Of a stretch of DNA of 64,000 nucleotides, positions 24,863 through 37,329 are shown one piece after another. The notes under the pieces are model-generated. The model did not search any database. It worked only from the letters and a program-made list of their open reading frames with translations, and was not told where the DNA came from. Location of the stretch: positions 1 to 64,000 of the forward strand of contig CAMPDV010002894.1 in assembly GCA_946699065.1 (NCBI GenBank), read 5' to 3'. The number at the start of each line of letters is the position of its first letter. Within the stretch, counting starts at the first letter, position 1. The DNA comes from Loxodes magnus (Eukaryota; Ciliophora; Karyorelictea; Loxodida; Loxodidae). The position numbers and the translations under genes are program-made.

Positions 24863-25646
24863 ATGTAAATGATTAAATTTAAAGGTAAAGGTTATATAAA
24901 ATTAGACTTAGAAAGGATAACTAATATTAGAATATCATAAAATAGATTAATCTAAGTATAATAATAGTCTCTAAAATAGATGGTAAGTTAAATGCTTATT
25001 AATATTATTTAGAGTATTACATAGCATTTAATAATATAGTTAAATTATATTAATAAGCATAGCTTTATTGATATTTTATAATCTTACTAGCATTATTAAA
25101 CATTATTATAACTAACCTAGCTTTCTATTACTCTATTTTTAAGAATTAATTAAAGAGATGTATATAAAATAGGTTTTAATCTGAAGTATATATAGATTTA
25201 AAAATAGTAAGATAGTCATAAAATAAAAGATTCTATAACTACATAAAACAAAGCAGTGCGATGATATAAGAGAGAAAGAGTTAACTTAGTTAAATATATT
25301 AGCTGTAAATAATTTAATATCTATTTAAGATATTGAAAAGCTATTATAAGCTAATAAAATTAATTAGATTCACTAAAGCAATTGTATAGTTAATAAGCAA
25401 CTCTATGATTACTAATAGATACTCTAAGATATTTATAAACTATCAAATTAAATAAGAATTATCTATTATTAAGGTATATATCTATATATGCTAAATCTAT
25501 TTAAAATTCTTAACTCAATCATTTCAAATTATTTGCTATGTGGCTACTTTTTTTATTTATTAATCTAATTACTATTAGTGTAGGTGTTAAGCAAAACGCT
25601 ACTAAATATTAGAGCTAATTTTTAAATTGTAATTAAATAAACTTGA
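24863..25646 (+). CDS. 5' exons of a large unrecognised gene
   Basis: From ATG at 24863 the plus strand reads M-Q-M-I-K-F-K-G-K-G-Y-I-K-L-D-L-E-R and stays open to about 25257. From 25248 an overlapping frame continues T-K-Q-C-D-D-I-R-E-K-E-L-T-Q-L-N and runs to a TGA at 25644-25646 (133 codons), with a hydrophobic stretch L-L-C-G-Y-F-F-Y-L-L-I-Q-L-L. A short intron or indel must connect the two. Very rich in Gln written TAA/TAG. Probably continuous with the coding at 25684-28067. Confidence 0.45.
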
Positions 25647-25683
25647 AATATCAACTTAAGCCTAAAAAAATCTTTATATAGAT

Positions 25684-26014
25684 ATGCCAAATACTTGGTA
25701 AATGCTTAGAAGCGCAAGAGAAGAGAAGATTAAATCATTAGAATTAATAGATTTCTAGACTCTAAAAAACTTTGGACAAGAGTTATCTGGGATTTTTTCT
25801 TTTGAACTAAAAAAGTGATATGTCATGGTACAGTATTAGAATAGGTAATAAAAATAGAATTAATAAACTAGTAATTTCACTTTAAGTTTCCAAACCTTTA
25901 ATTAACTGTTGCTTTGTTTCTCGCTTATTCCGAATAAAATGGAAAATTACTTTCATATAAAAAGATTCTTTACAATAAGGATTTTGGATAAAGAAAGATT
26001 CTAATTAATTTTAA
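25684..26014 (+). CDS. Middle coding segment, ends at a SINE-like insertion
   Basis: Reads M-P-N-T-W-Q-M-L-R-S-A-R-E-E-K-I-K-S-L-E, later F-F-T-I-R-I-L-D-K-E-R-F-Q. A second frame is also open and protein-like here, so the exact frame is uncertain. The segment runs into the target duplication at 25998-26014. Across the element, the uninterrupted sequence would keep reading. Confidence 0.4.
25998..26014. repeat. 17 bp target-site duplication, left
   Basis: ATTCTAATTAATTTTAA, identical to 26322-26338. Confidence 0.85.
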
Positions 26015-26321
26015 TTTAATTTTAAACTTAAAGAGTTTTGGACTGCAACTTCTTGCAGTTTAACGACCCCAACACTCCCTTCATGGGATAACGGGGATAT
26101 CCTGTTGCTTTCGAAAAGCAGCTGCCAGGGAGATCCATCGCTATGGGCAGCCAGACTCCAAGCCCCTACCAGGAGTGGATAATCAAAAGGAAGGCGTTCC
26201 CTTGCAAAGGTTGACTTTGACCAGGGACTTTCTCAGCGACAGGAAAGGAACTTGTTCCTAGCCATAAAACCAGAAAGTATGATTCAGAAGGTCAATCTCA
26301 GCTCCCACCATCTTTTTAATT
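26015..26321 (-). mobile_element. GC-rich SINE-like retroposon
   Basis: 307 bp with about twice the G+C of its surroundings, bracketed by perfect 17 bp duplications. On the minus strand it ends with a hairpin CTGCAA-GAAG-TTGCAG, then TCCAAAACTCTTTAAGTTT and an A/T tail next to the left duplication, so it is a minus-strand insertion. That 3' end resembles LINE-B (CAAAACTCTTTTAGTTTAAA) and the element at 54088 (CAAAACTCTACTAACTTTAA). Both strands happen to be open when TGA is Trp, so coding capacity cannot be judged. I favour a non-coding SINE. Confidence 0.75.
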
Positions 26322-26338
26322 ATTCTAATTAATTTTAA
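26322..26338. repeat. 17 bp target-site duplication, right
   Basis: Identical to 25998-26014; marks the insertion of the SINE-like element. Confidence 0.85.
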
Positions 26339-26375
26339 AATAGTCTAATATAATAGTAAGGTTAGATAAGCTAAA

Positions 26376-28067
26376 ATGGTTTCTAATTAATATAGAAGTT
26401 TGGTAACTAAAAAGGAATAATCTCAGCTTACGCTAGAAGTTTCTAAATTTTTACTTAAAGATGAAGTTTAGAGAAAATCTAGTCTTTTTGTAACGAATAT
26501 ATTATAAAGTGATCAAAGGTATTCTTTCTAAGTACTACTTTAAATTGGAAATATTTAAGCTCTAAAAGAAATTTGAATTGACTCAATCTAATAATAAAAT
26601 CTTATATATGAGCAACTGCTAGCTCTTTTAGGTACTTTGATAGAAGTTCCAAATATTTTAGAATACTAAGAAGCGTTTAGAACTTTGATTATTTTAGCTT
26701 AGATTTATTACTAAGAATATGCAAGAATTTAAAATGTCTCAGTTGGCCGAGGGAACGAACTTGGAATGATCAACAGTGAAAGAAGACTTTGTTGAGTTTG
26801 ATTTTTGTCTGGCGTGTAAAGAGACGTAGAAGACACAGAAAGAGGTCGCTGAGTTGAAAAAAACACTACTCTAAATGTCGCTTTACTTATCCTGTTGTGA
26901 AGTAAGTTTCTAACAGTCGACTGGGTGGAAAAAACTGCATTGATGAAGTCAGTAATTAGCGAATTCACCAGATAATCGGAAATATTTTCACTTCTTAACA
27001 AAAAGAGAAGAAATATTCCATTAAAAAAACTAAATGCATTAGAAGTTAAAAACTTACAAGTAAACTTGTTCATTCAGCACTACATTTTATAATAAGACTT
27101 CTGCCCGCTGATTTATAAAATTAGTTAGATTTGTTTGACTATTATCTGTCTTAAGTATGGTAGAAGAATTTTATAAGCAAAGAGAAATTTTGACATTAAC
27201 ACTACTGAATTATCTTTTTCTTTTAAAAAATCCTAGTTGGAATAAAGATTAAAAAGCTTAGATAAAGAGCCATATTTAGTAAGAAAGCTTTTAGGTAAAA
27301 TAGCAGTAACATACAGTTTTAATAGTAGAGAGTTCTTGAAAGAAATACTAAAATAGGCTTAAATTTTGGATTATCGTAATCATTGTTGAAAAAATTCAGT
27401 TAAACTTAATTTAAGCTATTCCAAGAAATAAATTTAGATTTGCAAAAAGCCTAATACAATCAAAACTCAGCCTATAAATATACTTGATAATTTTCTAGTG
27501 ATTAGCTTACAAAAGATTAATTTTCTATTATTAGGAAATGAAAAGCCAGAAAGAATATTGAAATTTCTAGCACTTTATCAGATAAATGTAGCCAGTAAAT
27601 GCTTATTAAAACTTCAATATTTTCCAAATTTCTTGATTTCTATATTATTAGCACTAGCCTTGAAGTAAAATTTAGAATTTCAAACGGTTAGTTCTTCAGT
27701 TATTTTCTTAGATCAACCTGAAATCTTCTAATAAGTATAGCAATAGCATTTTTGATAAATATTTCCTTGTAGTTTACCTTTTTAACTAGGTTCTTATATA
27801 TAAATTACGTAACGAGAGTCTGTTATATGCTAAATCTTAATGATGAATGCTTGCTATACAATAAAGTTAATCATAGAGTTGAATCTTTTCATATGCTTAT
27901 GATATTTCTTTTACAATTAGCATCAATAAGCTTCTTTTTATAATTTTAAAGTCAACAGATTAAAAAGGTAGTAATAATAGTAGGTACGTTTTTCAATTAA
28001 AAAGAGGAATTTTGAATTTGAGAAAATGAAATAGAAATGTTAAGGTTAGTTAGGAAGTAATGATTGA
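26376..28067 (+). CDS. Large helical protein, unrecognised
   Basis: 563 codons from ATG at 26376 to TGA at 28065-28067, without frame break when TAA/TAG are Gln and TGA is Trp. Examples: S-Q-L-T-L-E-V-S-K-F-L-L-K-D-E-V, Q-V-L-L-Q-I-G-N-I-Q-A-L-K-E-I-W, L-A-L-L-G-T-L-I-E-V-P-N-I-L, V-R-K-L-L-G-K-I-A-V-T-Y-S-F. The pattern suggests an alpha-solenoid (ARM/HEAT-like) but no family is identified. The tail is basic (V-N-R-L-K-R, F-S-I-K-K-R). G+C rises at 26730-27110. Seven or more inner TGAs, including two in C-W-V-W-F, are read as Trp. It may be a separate gene or the 3' exon of the gene starting at 24863. Confidence 0.6.
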
Positions 28068-29342
28068 AATAAGGAATAAATATGTATAATAAATAGAGAC
28101 TAGTAAATGATGAACTGTAATGTTGTTATAAGTATAATTAAGAAGCATTATTAATAAGCCATATAGATTTAGTTTTGAAGATAATTTGAATAATTGGTAT
28201 AGTTGATATAGCTGGAAGTTATGGAATAATTAGAGAATAAATAAAATTGGATAGATTTAAGTATATAAACTAGAATATTAAAGATATGTTGATATAATAA
28301 TAATAAATTGATTAGCGCTGTTGATTTAATAACTAGTTATATGGCTTTTATATAATATGATTGTTAGATATAAAAGAGTTAATAATATTATGTAGAGGAT
28401 CTATATAATTAGTAAAATTTTAATAAGTTTTATCTAAAATTAATACTAAGCAAACTATAAGATTATTTAAAATTAATTAATACCAATAACTTACATTAAA
28501 AATAGTATTGTATAAAGAAAATATTTACTAACCTTTTAAGAAAATATCAATATCACAATATTATTAGAGAAAGATAAGAGTCAAAGTCTTAGTCAAATAG
28601 ATGCAAATTTACTAGTATTATTGTGAGAATACTAGAATCTTAAATAGAATGTAATCAAATGGACTTACAATTTTTAGGTTGTAATTTCTAGTTTGGTTTA
28701 TAAATCCACAAAGATAATTGCATATTACCTATTATAACTTTTATATCCATCGACTATTTTATTATTTTCGCCCTTAATAATTATTAATTCTTTTCTATTA
28801 AGCATGCTTTGTAATATCTTGGAAACAAATACAAGTTTATCTAGATTTGTTTGAAGTAAATTAAGGATGATTCTAAAGAATTTAGCACTTATATTAATAA
28901 ATCTTAATCTTAGAAATTTGAGGAGAAGTTAAGAAGTAATAAAGCTATAATGAAGGATTAATATTAACAAGAAAGAAGTTACTTAAGTTAAAAATTATCT
29001 TCTATTAGCATCTTATTTAAATTAAATATTACCTTAAACAAAATCAAAAGATCAAGGGGAAATAGTTAAACAGCTAATATCATTAACAACTATTTTATTA
29101 TTCATTATCTTTAATCAATACAAACCTACTATATTGTAGTGCTTTCTAAAATTCCCCTTAAATCAAATAGCTGCGGACTTTAAGATTAATTCATCATTTA
29201 TTTGTATCTTATAAGCAGATTAATATTTAATTGTTATCAACAGTTTATAAGCTATACAAGATAGGATATTATTAAATAGATAGATATTCTAATTTATTAC
29301 CATAAATAAACCAAAAGTAAATAAAACCTAAATATAGCTTTA
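28068..29342. other. A+T-rich region, start of the diverged direct repeat
   Basis: No convincing gene. From about 28243 the sequence is recognisably homologous to 36318 onward, at clearly lower identity than the core further right. Confidence 0.4.
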
Positions 29343-29702
29343 TCATAATACACCTCTTTATTTATTCTTTAATCTTAATCAATTTTCATTAATTCCAAAA
29401 GAATAATACTCTCCTATCTACTCTTCATCTAATTCAACTCTTTTTGCTAAAATTTATTATTCTCTATTTCTAAAATTTCTTATATCCATTTAGCTTCTAT
29501 TTTTAAGCATAAATTAGAATGGAATTAAAGACTAATAAACTATAACCATTTTTAGTGAATCATTCTTTCTTTTGCATTATAGTCTATTAATTTTAGTAAC
29601 TAATTCACATTTTTTTCGCTTACAAATGTTCAAATTATTCGCTTTAGCCTCATTGATTTTTTAATCTTAGCTTGACGAAAATTTTCTGATTTTAGGATTA
29701 TT
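29343..29702 (-). CDS. C-terminal coding segment, paralogue A, unrecognised
   Basis: On the minus strand reads R-K-K-C-E-L-V-T-K-I-N-R-L-Q-C-K-R-K, M-L-K-N-R-S-Q-M-D-I-R-N-F-R-N-R and V-E-L-D-E-E-Q-I-G-E-Y-Y-S-F, to a TGA at 29345-29343. A diverged counterpart lies at 37330-37620 (K-I-N-Q-L-Q-W-K-S-K, P-I-Y-F-M-L-K). May be the end of the gene at 30380-32645 or a small neighbour. The start is not defined. Confidence 0.45.
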
Positions 29703-30379
29703 TTTTAAAACTAAATTAAATAATACTAAAGATTATTTACTTTTTTATTAGTTTTATGATATACAATTTGCATGCAAACTTAAGAAAAGCTTTTTCTAGT
29801 TAAAGCTATAAAGATAGTATTATAAATCTAATTAATGAACTGCTTAAATAGAGTATAAAAAGGGTATGTTTGTATTAGGAAGATAATAGATAAATTTAAA
29901 AGAATGACTGTAGTATTTTAGTAGTTAGTTATTATTATAGTTATTTCTTTTAAGGTATATTTTATAAGTAGCTTTATAATATCTTAAGTTAATTTATCTT
30001 ACTAACTAGAAATTATCTTACTAATATACCAATTATATCTTTAATATTAGACTGGAATAGTTTAAATACCAAGATAAAGCTACTAATATCAAATAAATCT
30101 TAGATTTATATGAATAACTTTAATTAAATCAGTAAGTAAAATAGTTATAGACTTGTATGCTTAGAATCTAATTTAGTACATGCATTAATAAGCAATCTTA
30201 GTCATAGTTAGAAGTAATTAACTAAATATTAACTTTATTTTTATTATCACTTATTAAATCATTAATAGAAATACTTTAAATCTACCAATTAACCAAATTA
30301 ATGCTTTATTTAAGTAATAAAATAAGCAAATGTAACCCATCTATTATAACTAAATCAGTCTAGAATTAAAAAATGTAAT
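29703..30379. other. A+T-rich gap within unit A
   Basis: No clear coding frame; homologous to 37621-38230. Could be an intergenic space or long intron. Confidence 0.35.
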
Positions 30380-32645
30380 ACTTTAGCTTAAATAATAAGC
30401 AAAGGTAGAATTATTAATTTATCATTAATAGCTAATCAAGATTTATTATATGTTTTGATATACTCGTATTAATTTATCCAGGAATTAGTTCTAAATGTAA
30501 GCAAAAGCCAAAAATTACTTTCAATTACTTTTTTGAGAAGTTCTAAAGCAACTTTAAAAATAATTTTTAAGAATTTTGGTATGATTATTATTTTTTTTGT
30601 AAGCTTTTGCTTTATCCAATCAAAATAATAAACTAATTTTGCAGTTTTCAGCCTTCGATTTAATTTAAGCTAGGCTGAAATAATCAAAATATTTGATAAG
30701 ATCTTTTTGATTAAATAATATGCTTCTTTAATTTCTTGAAAAACATTTCTAAAGTATCCCTGAGTTCCGTATAAAAAACGAAGCGCCAGGATAACATGAT
30801 TTTATTATTTCATAGGATTTATTTTTTACACTTTTGATTGAATTTATTTACTACTAATCTTCTTGAGTCCTTCAAATATTTTATGAAGTTAGTGGCTAAT
30901 TTTTTTCCACTCCTAGTAATTAAGTCTCTATTTTTGTTGCAATCATTTAAAAATCTCTCAAGTAGTCGTTTCTAAATTTTTTGATAAGTAGTTTTTTCTA
31001 CAGCCTTTATTAAATTTGTACTAATTGTCATTATAATGCCAGAATATTCTTATAGTAAAATGAGCACTTGTTTAGATTTCCTAGCAGGATATGCTAAAAA
31101 CCATACACTTTCCTTTTAGTGAAATTTTTTGGTTATTTATGTCATTTTTGAGTAAAACTTCAGATATCTTTTAATATATAAGCTCTCAAGTCCTACTAAA
31201 TTATTTAGAGCCTAATCAATTACTTTCTTTTTTTGTACTTTTATTTCTAAGGATTGTCAATCAAAATTTCTTAGAATTAAATTGTATAAAATTAGCGCAT
31301 GTTTGAGTTTGAATGTTAAAAGCTCCAATTTAGTTTGCTTTAATCTTTTGGTACTTATTTAAAGTTACTGACTATTCCATATTTATACAAGGAAAATTTC
31401 TTTTTTTCCTAAGTTAATAATCCAGATGTTTCTTAAGTTTATTAAAGAAACATCAAGGTTCCCTCTTTCATATTAGCTATTGACTACTTTCAATCGGCAA
31501 GCCTTTCTAAAATAGTCATACTAACATTTCAACCTATCAACTCTATCCCTAGCACTCAAACCCAAGAAACTGCTTTTCTTAATTCTTTATAATTTACAAA
31601 GAAACTTACAAGTTTCACTTGCACTTATAATTTTTCCTGTCAAGCTTTAATATCTCTATCTTTACTAGGCTTTCTCTACTTTATTAATTAGATCTGTACT
31701 TTATAAATTATCTTAAAAATTCCAAAATTACTTGTGAGAAATTAAGAACACTTGAAGTCTAGCTTGTTAAAAAGAAAGAGTTGCTTTTCTAATGTCTCTT
31801 TAAATTTATTTAAATTTTGCTGCTAAGCTATAAATTATCTCTTAGAATCCGTTTTAAGCTCTTAATTGCCTTTTAGATAGAATAGCTGCTAATTTTTCAG
31901 CTTTTATAGAACTAAGCCTCTTGAACTTTTAAGATCAAAAAGTTTGGCAAGTTCTAGAATAAGAAGATATTTTTCTAGCATCTAAATAAATAATACTTAC
32001 AGTATTCTTTATTTGCTATAATATATGCATAAACTCTACTTTTTGTGAACTTAATGAGATTCAGTTTAATTAGTATCAACAGGAAGTCTTAGTGGTTTTC
32101 AGAATTTTAATTGTTATGGAAAATTCAAACTCTTCTAAAATGTGTCAAAGTTTGACAAAACCTTTGGCTCTTTCAATGTTTGCTAAGATTAACTCATCTT
32201 AAAGTCATTAACTTAAATCTACTCCTATTAAAATTTTAGGCCTTATCACCTTTTGCCTTTAAGTATTTTTTGATCGAAAGATAGTTCCAATCTATTTGCT
32301 TTCCTAATCTTTAATACTATAAATATTATACTTTTAAGGAGATGCCTTTTTTCCGGAGGTCAAAGGTAACTTAATCTTTGATTAATCAGAAGAAAATACA
32401 CTAAAGATATTCCTCAATCTACTAATTCTATTTTAGCTTTAGTTCTTTTTACTTAGATTAAACTTTCCTAGTATTTTTTAGAGTAAAAGTATCAGATGGG
32501 CTATAGAATAAGAATCTTCTATCAATTTATTTATTTTAAATAGAAAGACTAATCTTTCGTCTCTTCCTTATTTTCTAAATGGTTGCTAGTCTTTACTTTT
32601 TGTTGTGGATTAGTGTTTCTATGTTGTAATTTGAATATTATCCAT
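30380..32645 (-). CDS. Paralogue A of an unrecognised helical protein, multi-exon
   Basis: ATG at 32645 (M-D-N-I-Q-I-T-T). Coding is convincing in two frames. Near 32000-31610: L-L-I-L-E-L-A-K-L-F-D-L-K and N-L-N-K-F-K-E-T-L-E-K-Q-L-F-L. From 31577: K-S-S-F-L-G-L-S-A-R-D-R-V-D-R-L-K-C-Q-Y, and near 30985-30860 L-L-E-R-F-L-N-D-C-N-K-N-R-D-L-I-T. A 32 nt GT-AG intron at 31578-31609 joins these frames. Purifying selection is visible: near 31965, three differences from paralogue B in I-L-E-L-A-K-L are all third-position and silent, and near 31550 G-L and Y-D-Y codons differ silently. Near 30550 it matches B at the protein level only. Another frame change near 32350-32500 is unresolved. No domain recognised. 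Confidence 0.6.
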
Positions 32646-33022
32646 TTTATTTGATTTTAAAATTTTAAAATTAACTCAAACTAAAAAAGTCATTAAGCTA
32701 GATTACATCTAAAGCAAATTAATAGAGTAATATTAAAGTTAAGAGATAATTAAAGTTATTTAAATATATTAATATATTTAAATAAAAAAGATTCTTAAAG
32801 TTAGAGGAAGATCTTAGCTCTATAGAAATAATAATCACCAATCTAGTTTTAATACTCTAAGTTTTATTATGTGTTTGTTATTCTAAATTTATAAGTATTT
32901 CTTATTTTTATTTAAATTATTTCTTATGAGTCAACTACATAAATAATTAAGGCTTAACTTGTATATTCTATTAATCAATCTTACATCCAAATTTAAGACT
33001 CTATTTAAATACTTGAGGTAAT
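31354..33022. repeat. Near-identical core of unit A (conversion tract)
   Basis: About 1.67 kb matching 39085-40762 with only scattered differences. Identity falls abruptly at both ends. It covers the 5' half of paralogue A and its upstream region. Confidence 0.85.
31578..31609 (-). other. Candidate 32 nt GT-AG intron
   Basis: Minus strand starts GTAAGTTTC and ends AATTAAG. Removing it joins V-Q-V-K-L to K-S-S-F-L-G-L in frame. Same sequence at 39308-39339 in paralogue B. Confidence 0.5.
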
Positions 33023-33539
33023 AAGCTTTCGTTATTTGTTATATTAGTGATTATATCTCTAATTATCCTAACTGTGTATCAAGCACAGTATTTCATATAT
33101 TTTATCTTTAAATCTTTAGTATCTTTCTAATATTTTAAAATAGTTTTCAGCTAATGTAGTTCATTCAATTATTTTAATGGAAATGTGGTTTATTAAGTAA
33201 AAATAAATAATTTGCTAATAAAATAAATAGTAGTATAAGATATCTATTGATTAAGATTAACTTAAGAAAGGAATGTTTAATTTATCAGTTACTTTTAAAT
33301 TACTAAGCTTCTTAGCATTAGTTATTTAGCCTTAGTTAAATTACATATATAAGCTTACTAATGCTATTATTTTTAACTTTAATTTTATTATTAGATTCCT
33401 TTATTTAGTTTATAATACTTTATTATTTTAGCTTTAGACATTTCCTTATAATTAAATGCATTTAGCATTTATAGATTAGTTAGTGCTTCTTTTATCTATT
33501 ATTATAAAGTTTATATTTTAAAGATTGTAGAGAACAATA
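32646..33539. other. Intergenic, A+T-rich
   Basis: Upstream of paralogue A and downstream of the minus-strand gene to the right. The first 380 bp belong to the conserved core and should include A's promoter. No other feature seen. Confidence 0.4.
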
Positions 33540-35050
33540 ATTTAAATATAGCTAACTTAAATAATTAAATTCTAGCTTTAATCTTTTTTAAATTTCTTCA
33601 GCTTTTTGCAAATATCCAAAGGTAAATTTTATAATCCTAATTTAAACTTAAGATATCTTAAATAATTTTGTGAAATAGTTGCTAAAAATCCCTCAGTCAC
33701 TTTCTATCAGTACATGCTAACAAAATTTTACTAGAGAAAATTAAAATTGGCTTTCTAGATTGATTTCATTTTAGCTGTCTTTTTCTATGTCTTATTTCCT
33801 ATATCTTTTATTACATTAAATATCTTTCCCAAAATTCTATTTTCTCTTTCCATTTATAGAATTGAAAGCTGTAGCTCATTTTTATGGTCTTTAATTGTTT
33901 TCTATATCTATTTTTTATCATTTTTGTAATTATTTAATGAGGCGTTCCTTTCTTTTTTCGAAGATTTTTTTGAATCTCTAAATGAAATTTAATCTGATTA
34001 TAATACTTTCTTCTTTTTATATTTCTTGATTTTGCTTTTAGCGAATATTCTTAGTGCTTTATACTTATTCTGCCCAATTAATCCTTTTTCTCTTAAAAAA
34101 ATAGTTTCTAATAGCTTCATTAAATCCTTAAAGTCTTAAGATTTTAATTTTGTAATATCTATTAATTTATTTTTGATTTATGACTTAAACTTTCTTATTT
34201 GTAAATTATCATAATCATTCTTATTAATAAGCTAAGTCTCCAATTCTAATTTTGGAATAATTTCTCAGTTAGTTTAAACGCAGATAAAGTTTTAATTAAA
34301 ATTTCTAAGGCATTCGAACTTGATTGCTCCCAGTTAAGTCTATTATTCTTTAATTAAAGTGAAGAAGGAAGTTTTCTTTTATTTAATTAAGATGTATATT
34401 AAATTAAAGATATATTAATATATTATTAATAGAAATACTTTTAGTTTAATAGTCTACTAATTATTATTTTCCTTATTCTTTAAATTATACTAACTCTCTT
34501 TATCTAAACTTTAGTCTCATTATTATTATTTTCATCAACCTCTTATTTATATTAATATGATTCTATTATTTTGGTTTAATGCTTATAACTAGAAGATTAA
34601 AATTTAAATAATGTTTGAAAGATAATCAAGATAGCTAATGATCTTATTCTAAATAATTCAATAAGTTAATAATTATTAGATAAATCAAATTTTACTTGTA
34701 CACTTAAAACATTATTTCATATCTATATTGTGTTCCTAAACTATTCCTTTTTCCACCTCTACTCCCTTTTAGTTATTTTTTAATTTTTGAGTTCTTGATG
34801 TTCCGGCCTATTGAGGTTTCACTTCTATAAAATCCTTGAATTTAATTTAAAACTTTCAGATAATCTTTTCATTTAACTTCGATGCTTTTGAACATCTTCT
34901 TTGGATTCTACTAATCTGTTTAAAAATTGTTTCTTTAAATTAAGTCAAGGAATTTTTAAGGATCGATACCTTAGCATGATACCATGTAAAGAATCTTCAG
35001 TGAAGCTTGAATATCACTCCTTTAAGTTGTATTTCAATTAGGTTATAAAT
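33540..35050 (-). CDS. Unrecognised Lys-rich protein, multi-exon
   Basis: Three protein-like stretches on the minus strand. About 35040-34720: W-Y-S-S-F-T-E-D-S-L-H-G-I-M-L-R-Y and R-L-V-E-S-K-E-D-V-Q-K-H-R-S-Q. About 34350-34250: N-R-L-N-W-E-Q-S-S-S-N-A-L-E-I-L-I. About 34240-33540: D-F-K-D-L-M-K-L-L-E-T-I-F-L-R-E-K, L-Q-L-S-I-L-Q-M-E-R-E-N-R-I-L-G, and N-Y-L-R-Y-L-K-F-K-L-G-L. They are in different frames, so short introns or indels separate them. Start and stop are not fixed. No known domain; coiled coil is likely in the last part. Confidence 0.5.
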
Positions 35051-37329
35051 GTACATATTAAGGATATTAAAGTGTTCTTATTTAATCTTCACTTGTTACT
35101 TCTAATGTTTATATTATTATATTAAGAATTAAATCTCTTTTTCAATCTTACAAAGTAAATACACATAATATGTTTATGAATATAATATAACAAAAAATAG
35201 AAGGTTTTGCTGATTCTATAGCTCTCTTATAATGACTTTTAATCTCTACAGCTAATATAATCGTTTAGTAAGTTTATTAAGAAGATAATTATTTGCTTTG
35301 CTTTAACAAGTTAAAATTTAACTATTTTTCCTTTTTCCTTTTTTAATATAAAACTTAAAATATATCTTTATGTATGTTTTTTTATATAAGTATTGATAAA
35401 TATAGATCTAAGCATATTCACAATATCATTATAAATAAGCTGTAGTGTATAAGATGAATTACTTGAATACCAATCTTGTAAAATTTCTTTTATTATTTAA
35501 TAGCTTTAAAGCATTTATCCTTTTGGATATATTAGTATATAAAAATAATTAGATAATTGGTCAATATTATATAGCAACTATTTATAATTTAGGAACCATA
35601 AATAATTAAATTCAGAAAAAAGGAAACAATATACATATATGATAAGTTTCTTTGAGTTTAAGTATTTTTGGGATTATATTTAGAAGGGAATTAAGTATTA
35701 TATACCTTTTAATAAAAGAAAGTTTAGTTATATAAATAACAGCGATAAATGACTATAAATAATAAATAATTTTGGACATAGATAGTAATTCAGTTAAGGA
35801 GTATTAATAAAGTTTTATAATAAACTTTCATATTTTATCTCTTTTACTTTAATATTCTTGCAGCAAAATATCTAAATAAGTTAACTATTAAGAGTTAATT
35901 AATTAAAAAATTTGTTTTTACTTTAGCATTTCTAGTTGATAGCTTATCTCTTAGAATTATTTTAGATAATTTATATAGGATTGAAATATTATGGTGATTA
36001 TAAAGTAAACTATCCTTTTCTTTGGCATATACCAATAGTTATTTATAAATTAGGTAATAATAGTCTAATAAATGGTAAATCTTATTAGTTAATTTGTAGT
36101 AAAAGAATTAAAGCTAATAATAATGTAGAATCTTTATATATCTTTATTAATATTTACTTTTACTACTAATATCAAATAACCTTATTTTTATACTTTAAAG
36201 AAAACAGATAAAGAAATATAGTGGTAATAAAAGCTAAACATTTAGCTAAAAAGAGGAAGAACTATTTTAGTGTTTAGCTATAAATCAAGCAATTATGGTA
36301 GTCGAATAATTTTAGAATATATTAAATTAAATAGATTTAAGTATATAAACTAGAATATTAAAGGTATCTTCATATAATAATCAGAACTTTGTTTAATAGT
36401 TAGTTATATATAAAAGGCTTTTAAAAATATATATAATATGATTATTATTTGCTTAAGATATAAAAGATAGAGTTAATAATTTTATATTGAATACACTATA
36501 TAATTAGTAAAGTTATAATAAGCTTTATCTAAAATTAATACTAAGCTAACTATAAGATTATTTAGAATTAATTAATAGCAATAGCTTACATTAAATCTAG
36601 TATTGTATAAAGAAAATATTTACTAAGCTTTTAAGAAAATATCAATATCGTGATATTATTAAAGAAAGATAAAAGTAAAAGTTTTAGTCAAATAGAGATA
36701 TATATAATTTACTAGTATTATTATGAGAGTATTAGTATCTTAAATAGAGTGTAATAAAAAGGACTACAATACTTAGGATGAAATTTCTAGTTGAGTTTAT
36801 GAGCCTCAAAGATAATCGTATCTTATCTATTATAAATTTATATCCATTCTGCAATTTTATTATTTTCTGCTGATATCTCCTGTTTATTCCTCACTATTAA
36901 GCATGCTCTTTTTTAATATCTTGGAAAATATAAAATTTTACCTAGATTGGCTTGCTATTTAAGTTAGTATTAATTTAAATAAAATCAAAAGATGAAGAGG
37001 AAATAGCTAAGAGCTAATATAATTAATTTATCTAATTATTAATTATCTTTAATAAATAGAAAGACACTCTATTGTAAATTTTTGAATGCTATCTTTAATT
37101 AAATCTCCCGCCTTTTTTAAATAAAAGAGTTGTAGACTTTAAGATTAATTTACTATTTATTTGCATCTTATAAGTAGATGGATATTTAATAAGTATAAAG
37201 AGTTTATAAGCTTAAGAAGATAGGATATTATTATGTAAATGTTCTAATTGATAGGTATTGCAATTTATTAACATAAATATAGGCTAAGTAAATCAAACTT
37301 AAATATAGCTATTATCCATAATAGACTCT
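35051..37329. other. A+T-rich region, no confident gene
   Basis: Intergenic-looking. From 36318 it is the diverged start of unit B. No coding pattern I can support. Confidence 0.4.

Larger units (their letters stand above)
28243..33300. repeat. Tandem direct duplication, unit A
   Basis: Homologous over most of its length to 36318-41050 (offset about 7.7-8.1 kb). Outer parts have diverged strongly with many indels, but 31354-33022 is almost identical to 39085-40762. Confidence 0.8.

Noticed and set aside
26015-26321. GC-rich island as a protein-coding exon
   Set aside because: Both strands are open simply because TGA is rare, and target duplications with a LINE-like 3' end show it is an inserted element.
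26729-27073. Minus-strand 114-codon frame and a plus-strand frame from 26719
   Set aside because: Both overlap the 563-codon frame of 26376-28067, which is longer and more protein-like.
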